Part shown: positions 61,584 through 64,000 of the stretch, piece by piece
Layout: the number at the start of each line of letters is the position of its first letter
Position numbering within the stretch: position 1 is the first letter of the stretch
Assembly (NCBI RefSeq): GCF_004138325.1
Contig: NZ_SBLB01000002.1
Coordinates: forward strand, 682,001 to 746,000
DNA length: 64,000 bases
Direction: 5' to 3'
Origin: Spirosoma sordidisoli
GTDB lineage: Bacteria; Bacteroidota; Bacteroidia; Cytophagales; Spirosomataceae
The notes under the pieces: generated by a model
What the model saw: only the letters and a program-made list of their open reading frames with translations
What the model was told of the DNA's origin: nothing
The model's database searches: none
Translations under genes and position numbers: made by a program

Positions 61584-61760
61584 TGGTTTGGGTGCATAAA
61601 TAATTCATTGTCAGGGAGGTATGCCTGATTTGCTGGTTGTTTTTTTACCCCTTTCAATACGTCAAAGACCATTGTTGATCGACATTTTTATCTACTTTTC
61701 CGTACGCGTAAAAAGCTGAAAATAAGGCAGATGGCGCATGTTTTGCCGGGCCTGCCAATA
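61584..61760 (-). promoter_or_regulatory. Candidate CRISPR leader
   Basis: This AT-rich stretch abuts the right end of the array and contains runs such as TTGTTTTTTTACC and GACATTTTTATC. It is on the leader side if the array is read leftward, as the ATTGAAAC tag suggests. It is inferred from position and composition only. Confidence 0.4.
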
Positions 61761-61883
61761 GATTGGTGCCCGGCAGTGGTCTGCCAACCTGGGTTAGTAC
61801 CCAGCCTGCAAGTTACCCAATGGGCGCTTGTCTCCGTGACCTTTACCTAAATACACACTGTTGGCCACACAGCCCGTTCCGGC

Positions 61884-64000
61884 TCAGGATTTGAACTGGC
61901 GGAGGTTGTAGGTGAATGTCAGCATGAAATACCGGTTCAGCACCAGCGAGCGGTTATCTTCCAGGTAGGTTTCCGAAAAGGTCCGGCTGATGCTGTTGTT
62001 CTGATTAAGCAGGTCGAAGACCGACAGCTTCAGCTCGCCGTTCTGACTCTTGAACAGCCGTTGGGCAAGGCTGGCGTTCCAGAGCGCAAACTGCTGGTTA
62101 AACCCGCCTGACAAACCGGCATATTGCTGGTAATTGATATCCGACCGCACCACCAGCCCCTTCCACGGATTCCAGGTCAGGTTACCACCGGCGGTCTGGG
62201 TCGTGAAATTGTTGTTCAGCTGGGGTTGCAGCGTATTGACCACTTTGTTGTACCCATACGAGTAAGAGAGGGTAAAGTCAATTTTCTCGCTGATGTTGCT
62301 GCTCAGTACGAGTCCCTGACTGAAGGCGTAGGTGTTGGCCCGGTTCACCTCGTTGTTGATCAGGCTGGGGGTTTTGTTATAACTCAGCGAGGTATTCAGG
62401 TTGAGGTTGCTTTTCATGAACGTCAGCGGTGTCCCATACGAAAAGAAGGTTCTCAGGTTCAGCGCGTCTTCTGTATTAACGGGGCGGGTCAGCTGCGTAC
62501 CTTTTTGCAGAAACACGCCCTGACCCGTTGACGAGACAACCCCCGGCACAAACCGCGACGTATCGGCAATGAACAGCGACGACCCGATGGGGTTCTGGGT
62601 ATAATTCAGGTTCACCAGCGCCACGAGGCTGTTGGCTTTCGACACCGACGTTTTCGTAAAGCGCGTCATCAGCATGTGGCTGTAGCTCTGGTCAAGATCG
62701 GGGTTACCGATGGTCTGGAGCAGGGGGTTGGTGTTGTTCAGCACATTCTGCAGCTGATTGATGCTGGGCGCCTGCGTACTGGTTCGGTAGGTGAAGCGCA
62801 GCCGCAGGTCGTCGGTAAAGCGGTAGTCGGCCGTAACGGTGGGCAGCAGGTTGGTGAAGTCGCGCGTGACCCGGTCTACCCGCGGAAAGAGCTGGTCGCT
62901 GATGAGGTCGGCCCGTTGCAGGTTCAGCGCGGCCGACAGTCGCCATGTTTTGGTATTCAGGTTGTAGCCAACGCCCGCCCGCTGGGTCAGGTAGTCGTTA
63001 TCGAAGCGGTTACTGAGCAGTGAGTCGAGGGCGTCGTACCGTTCCGACAGCGGGTTGAGCCGGTAGGTGAACCGGTCGGCGTTGCTGTGGTTAAGGCCGG
63101 CGTTATAGGATAGCTGCAAAATACCCTGTCCCAGCGGCTCGGTATAGTTGAGCCCGGCCGAGAGCTGGTAGCTGTTGGAGCGGGTGTTGGTTTGCTGATT
63201 AATAACCTGCCGTACGGTATCGACCTCGAAAAATTCGTTCAGCGAAGAGAGGTTGCTAAGCCCCGTACGGTCGTTGAAGGTGGTGCCCAGATTCACCGAG
63301 AAAGTCCGACCCCGTTTCTCGAAGCGGTGGCGGAACAGCAGGGAGTTGTTGAACGAATAGCCCTGGTTCCGGGACGAGAACAGGTTTTCGGACTGGTTGA
63401 GTAGCCCGGCCCCGAGTCGGGTTTCGCTGTTGGTGGCTGAGCCCGACTCGTTGGTCTGAAAGCTGAGCCGGGGTGTCAGCAGCAGAGAGTTCTTTTTGTC
63501 GAAGGTGTATTCGAGCCGGAAATTGAGCCGGTGGTTGAGGTTCATGCCGTTGTCGGCCGACTGCTCCCGGTAGGTCTGGGTCGAGTCGCCGGTGGTCTGG
63601 TAATATTCCCGCAGCGACGACTGCTCGTTCCGGTTGCGGCTCTGGTTCAGAAAATAACTCCCCCGAACGGTCAGTTTAGGACCCCAGCTGTCGCTGTAGT
63701 TGATACCCAGTGAGTTGGTTGTGTTGATGCCGCTCTGCTGACCCACCAGGAAGTTGTCGGTGCTGCCGCCGTTGCCGGGATTACCACCTCCGCCACCCCG
63801 CCCCCCCCGGCCGCCACCGGCGCGTCCACCTCCGCCCCGCTGACCACCCCCGCTGCCCAGCACGCCCAGCAGATCCTGACTCGAGAAGTTCTGCTGGTTC
63901 ACGTTGTTGGTCTGCCCGATGATGGAGATGCGCCGGTCGCCTTTGAACAAATTTACGCTTCCTCCGGCTGCGTAGGTCGCATCGGTACCCGCCACGGGCG
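61884..64000 (-). CDS. TonB-dependent-receptor-like outer-membrane beta-barrel protein, partial
   Basis: The frame is open past the right edge, so only the C-terminal ~705 residues are seen. It has many alternating beta strands with aromatic girdles (LGINYSDSWGPKLTVRGSYFLNQ; LRLRFTYRTSTQAPSINQLQNVLNNTNPLLQTIGNPDLDQSYSH) and the terminal ML-x-FTYNLRQF pattern. This fits the outer-membrane beta-barrel (TonB-dependent receptor-like) family. An Arg/Gly-rich insert (GGGGRAGGGRGGRGGGGG, near 63780-63850) lies in one loop. The window ends inside the plug or early barrel; ligand unknown. The 3' end is duplicated at 58398-58633. Confidence 0.9.
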   Translation of the reverse strand, partial: PVAGTDATYAAGGSVNLFKGDRRISIIGQTNNVNQQNFSSQDLLGVLGSGGGQRGGGGRAGGGRGGRGGGGGNPGNGGSTDNFLVGQQSGINTTNSLGINYSDSWGPKLTVRGSYFLNQSRNRNEQSSLREYYQTTGDSTQTYREQSADNGMNLNHRLNFRLEYTFDKKNSLLLTPRLSFQTNESGSATNSETRLGAGLLNQSENLFSSRNQGYSFNNSLLFRHRFEKRGRTFSVNLGTTFNDRTGLSNLSSLNEFFEVDTVRQVINQQTNTRSNSYQLSAGLNYTEPLGQGILQLSYNAGLNHSNADRFTYRLNPLSERYDALDSLLSNRFDNDYLTQRAGVGYNLNTKTWRLSAALNLQRADLISDQLFPRVDRVTRDFTNLLPTVTADYRFTDDLRLRFTYRTSTQAPSINQLQNVLNNTNPLLQTIGNPDLDQSYSHMLMTRFTKTSVSKANSLVALVNLNYTQNPIGSSLFIADTSRFVPGVVSSTGQGVFLQKGTQLTRPVNTEDALNLRTFFSYGTPLTFMKSNLNLNTSLSYNKTPSLINNEVNRANTYAFSQGLVLSSNISEKIDFTLSYSYGYNKVVNTLQPQLNNNFTTQTAGGNLTWNPWKGLVVRSDINYQQYAGLSGGFNQQFALWNASLAQRLFKSQNGELKLSVFDLLNQNNSISRTFSETYLEDNRSLVLNRYFMLTFTYNLRQFKS

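Noticed and set aside
1..64000. tRNA, rRNA, riboswitches and phage or transposase genes
   Set aside because: I looked for cloverleaf ends, conserved rRNA stretches, transposase or integrase motifs and found none that I could support; absence is by eye, not by search.

Overview
The window looks like chromosomal DNA of a GC-rich Bacteroidota, most likely a Cytophagales member close to Spirosoma. This rests on a type IX secretion (gliding-type) C-terminal sorting domain at the left edge, a SusC/SusD pair, LytS/LytTR-type two-component genes, and several promoters of the TAnnTTTG (-7) form. The genus is inference. No rRNA or tRNA gene was recognised.

Layout. 1-9.6 kb: end of a secreted adhesin-like protein, a fasciclin protein, a SusC/SusD uptake pair, a YncE/phosphoesterase fusion and a small acidic protein. 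9.7-16.7 kb: cell-wall and envelope genes, with two L,D-transpeptidases that overlap tail to tail, an EcsC protein, a secreted glycosidase, a serine hydrolase and a small beta-barrel. 16.7-23.6 kb: EamA transporter, an Mla-type lipid-transport operon (mlaE-mlaF-mlaD), a lytic transglycosylase, a membrane protein with a prokaryotic-YEATS-like end and a CvfB-like S1 protein. 23.9-31.3 kb: DUF4932 protein, a broken histidine kinase (a 10-bp tandem duplication shifts its frame), a HAD phosphatase, an HxlR regulator with a dehydrogenase destroyed at a small inverted-repeat element, an SDR, an unknown secreted HExxH protein and DUF1206. 31.3-46.2 kb: a PadR/permease pair with lower-GC DNA, an orphan ABC binding protein, a sulfatase, a decarboxylase-like amidohydrolase, a LytTR/LytS two-component pair, lipoproteins and a methyltransferase. 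46.2-48.4 kb: a duplicated and decaying patch (SDR and methyltransferase remnants around an AraC regulator). 48.4-57.9 kb: IlvD/Edd dehydratase plus SDR (sugar-acid catabolism), DJ-1/PfpI protein, EamA transporter, leucine-rich-repeat protein, M16 peptidase and a LytTR regulator. 58.3-64 kb: a pseudogene copy of the 3' end of the outer-membrane beta-barrel gene at the right edge, a DUF2975/HTH/membrane gene cluster, a Kazal-domain lipoprotein, and an 11-repeat CRISPR array without cas genes in the window.

Most of the window is ordinary envelope, uptake and regulation. The accessory signals are the CRISPR block lying between two copies of the same beta-barrel 3' end, a dispersed inverted-repeat element present three times, several partly deleted genes that show recent decay, and the YEATS-like membrane protein, whose relatives are linked to conflict or defence systems.
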